This document shows positions 5,613 through 5,804 of a stretch of 5,804 nucleotides of DNA, in pieces. The notes below the pieces were generated by a model that ran no database searches, had not been told where the DNA came from, and was given only the letters and a program-made list of their open reading frames with translations. Positions within the stretch are counted from its first letter, which is position 1. The number at the start of each line of letters is the position of its first letter. A program made the translations under genes and the position numbers. Origin of the DNA: Planctomycetales bacterium (GTDB lineage Bacteria; Planctomycetota; Phycisphaerae; SM23-33); contig DAOVLV010000145.1 in the NCBI GenBank assembly GCA_030631085.1, positions 1-5,804 on the forward strand. Reading direction: 5' to 3'.

Positions 5613-5804
5613 ATGAACCCAGATAAGCAAAACAGTGCAGCAATATCAAACGCCCCGCTGCAGGTATCCTCCGGCCTTCCGGCGTTCCCGGCTCCGTTTC
5701 TGCACGCTCCCGAAACAAGCAGGAGTATATTTGTAACGATCTTCGCAGCCGCTTGCATACCGCTGGGCGCGGGGATCGTGTTCTTCGGATGGCGAGCGTT
5801 GTTC
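5613..5804 (+). CDS. rnfD: RnfD, Rnf membrane subunit D, N-terminal part only
   Basis: The frame runs from ATG 5613 to the window edge, giving 64 residues with no stop. An in-frame TAG at 5598-5600 fixes this as the first possible start. Residues of about 33-64 match the RnfD/NqrB N-terminus: a TSRSIF motif then a first hydrophobic segment ending in FFGWRALF, comparable to TSRIM...FFGWGTL of E. coli RsxD. RnfD is an integral membrane subunit carrying a covalently bound FMN and takes part in ion translocation; the FMN-attachment motif lies beyond the window. The hydrophilic leader of about 30 residues is some 15 residues longer than in RsxD. There is no recognisable Shine-Dalgarno before the ATG. 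The gene follows rnfC in the usual rnfCDGEAB order despite the repeat element between them. Confidence 0.85.
   Translation, partial: MNPDKQNSAAISNAPLQVSSGLPAFPAPFLHAPETSRSIFVTIFAAACIPLGAGIVFFGWRALF

Overview
The window is about 57-60% GC by eye and reads entirely on the + strand. It looks like a metagenomic or environmental bacterium, most plausibly of the Planctomycetota (Phycisphaerae-like). The hints are large secreted proteins with a carbohydrate-binding-type domain and a proline linker, a divergent six-gene-type Rnf locus, and complex palindromic repeats in the gene gaps. No single marker in the window proves the lineage.

Layout. (1) 2-1021: the 3' part of a gene for an uncharacterised protein, cut by the window edge. 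(2) A 101-bp gap with a possible promoter, a perfect 12-bp palindrome and a good ribosome binding site. (3) 1123-3075: a secreted 650-residue protein with a signal peptide, a galactose-binding-like N-terminal domain, a nine-proline linker and a C-terminal domain homologous to the protein in (1); these are tandem paralogs. (4) 3072-3773: an aspartate/glutamate racemase-family enzyme of the YgeA/RacX type, overlapping the previous gene by 4 bp (ATGA). (5) 3774-3960: a gap holding an inverted-repeat element of about 118 bp. (6) 3961-5286: rnfC, subunit C of the Rnf ion-pumping ferredoxin oxidoreductase. (7) 5287-5612: a 326-bp gap occupied by a nested palindromic element of about 271 bp. (8) 5613-5804: the start of rnfD, cut by the window edge.

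How the genes work together. rnfC followed by rnfD is the start of the common rnfCDGEAB order, so the rest of a membrane Rnf complex probably lies to the right. The RnfC keeps both 4Fe-4S motifs but appears to have lost the glycine-rich flavin/NADH motif and the ECEP motif of classical RnfC, which makes its electron partner uncertain. The two secreted paralogs look like a separate cell-surface or polysaccharide-related module. The racemase is translationally coupled to the second of them, with no obvious metabolic link.

The best candidates for something undescribed are the paralogous secreted family, the RnfC with an altered nucleotide/flavin site, and the two different palindromic elements that bracket rnfC inside the locus.
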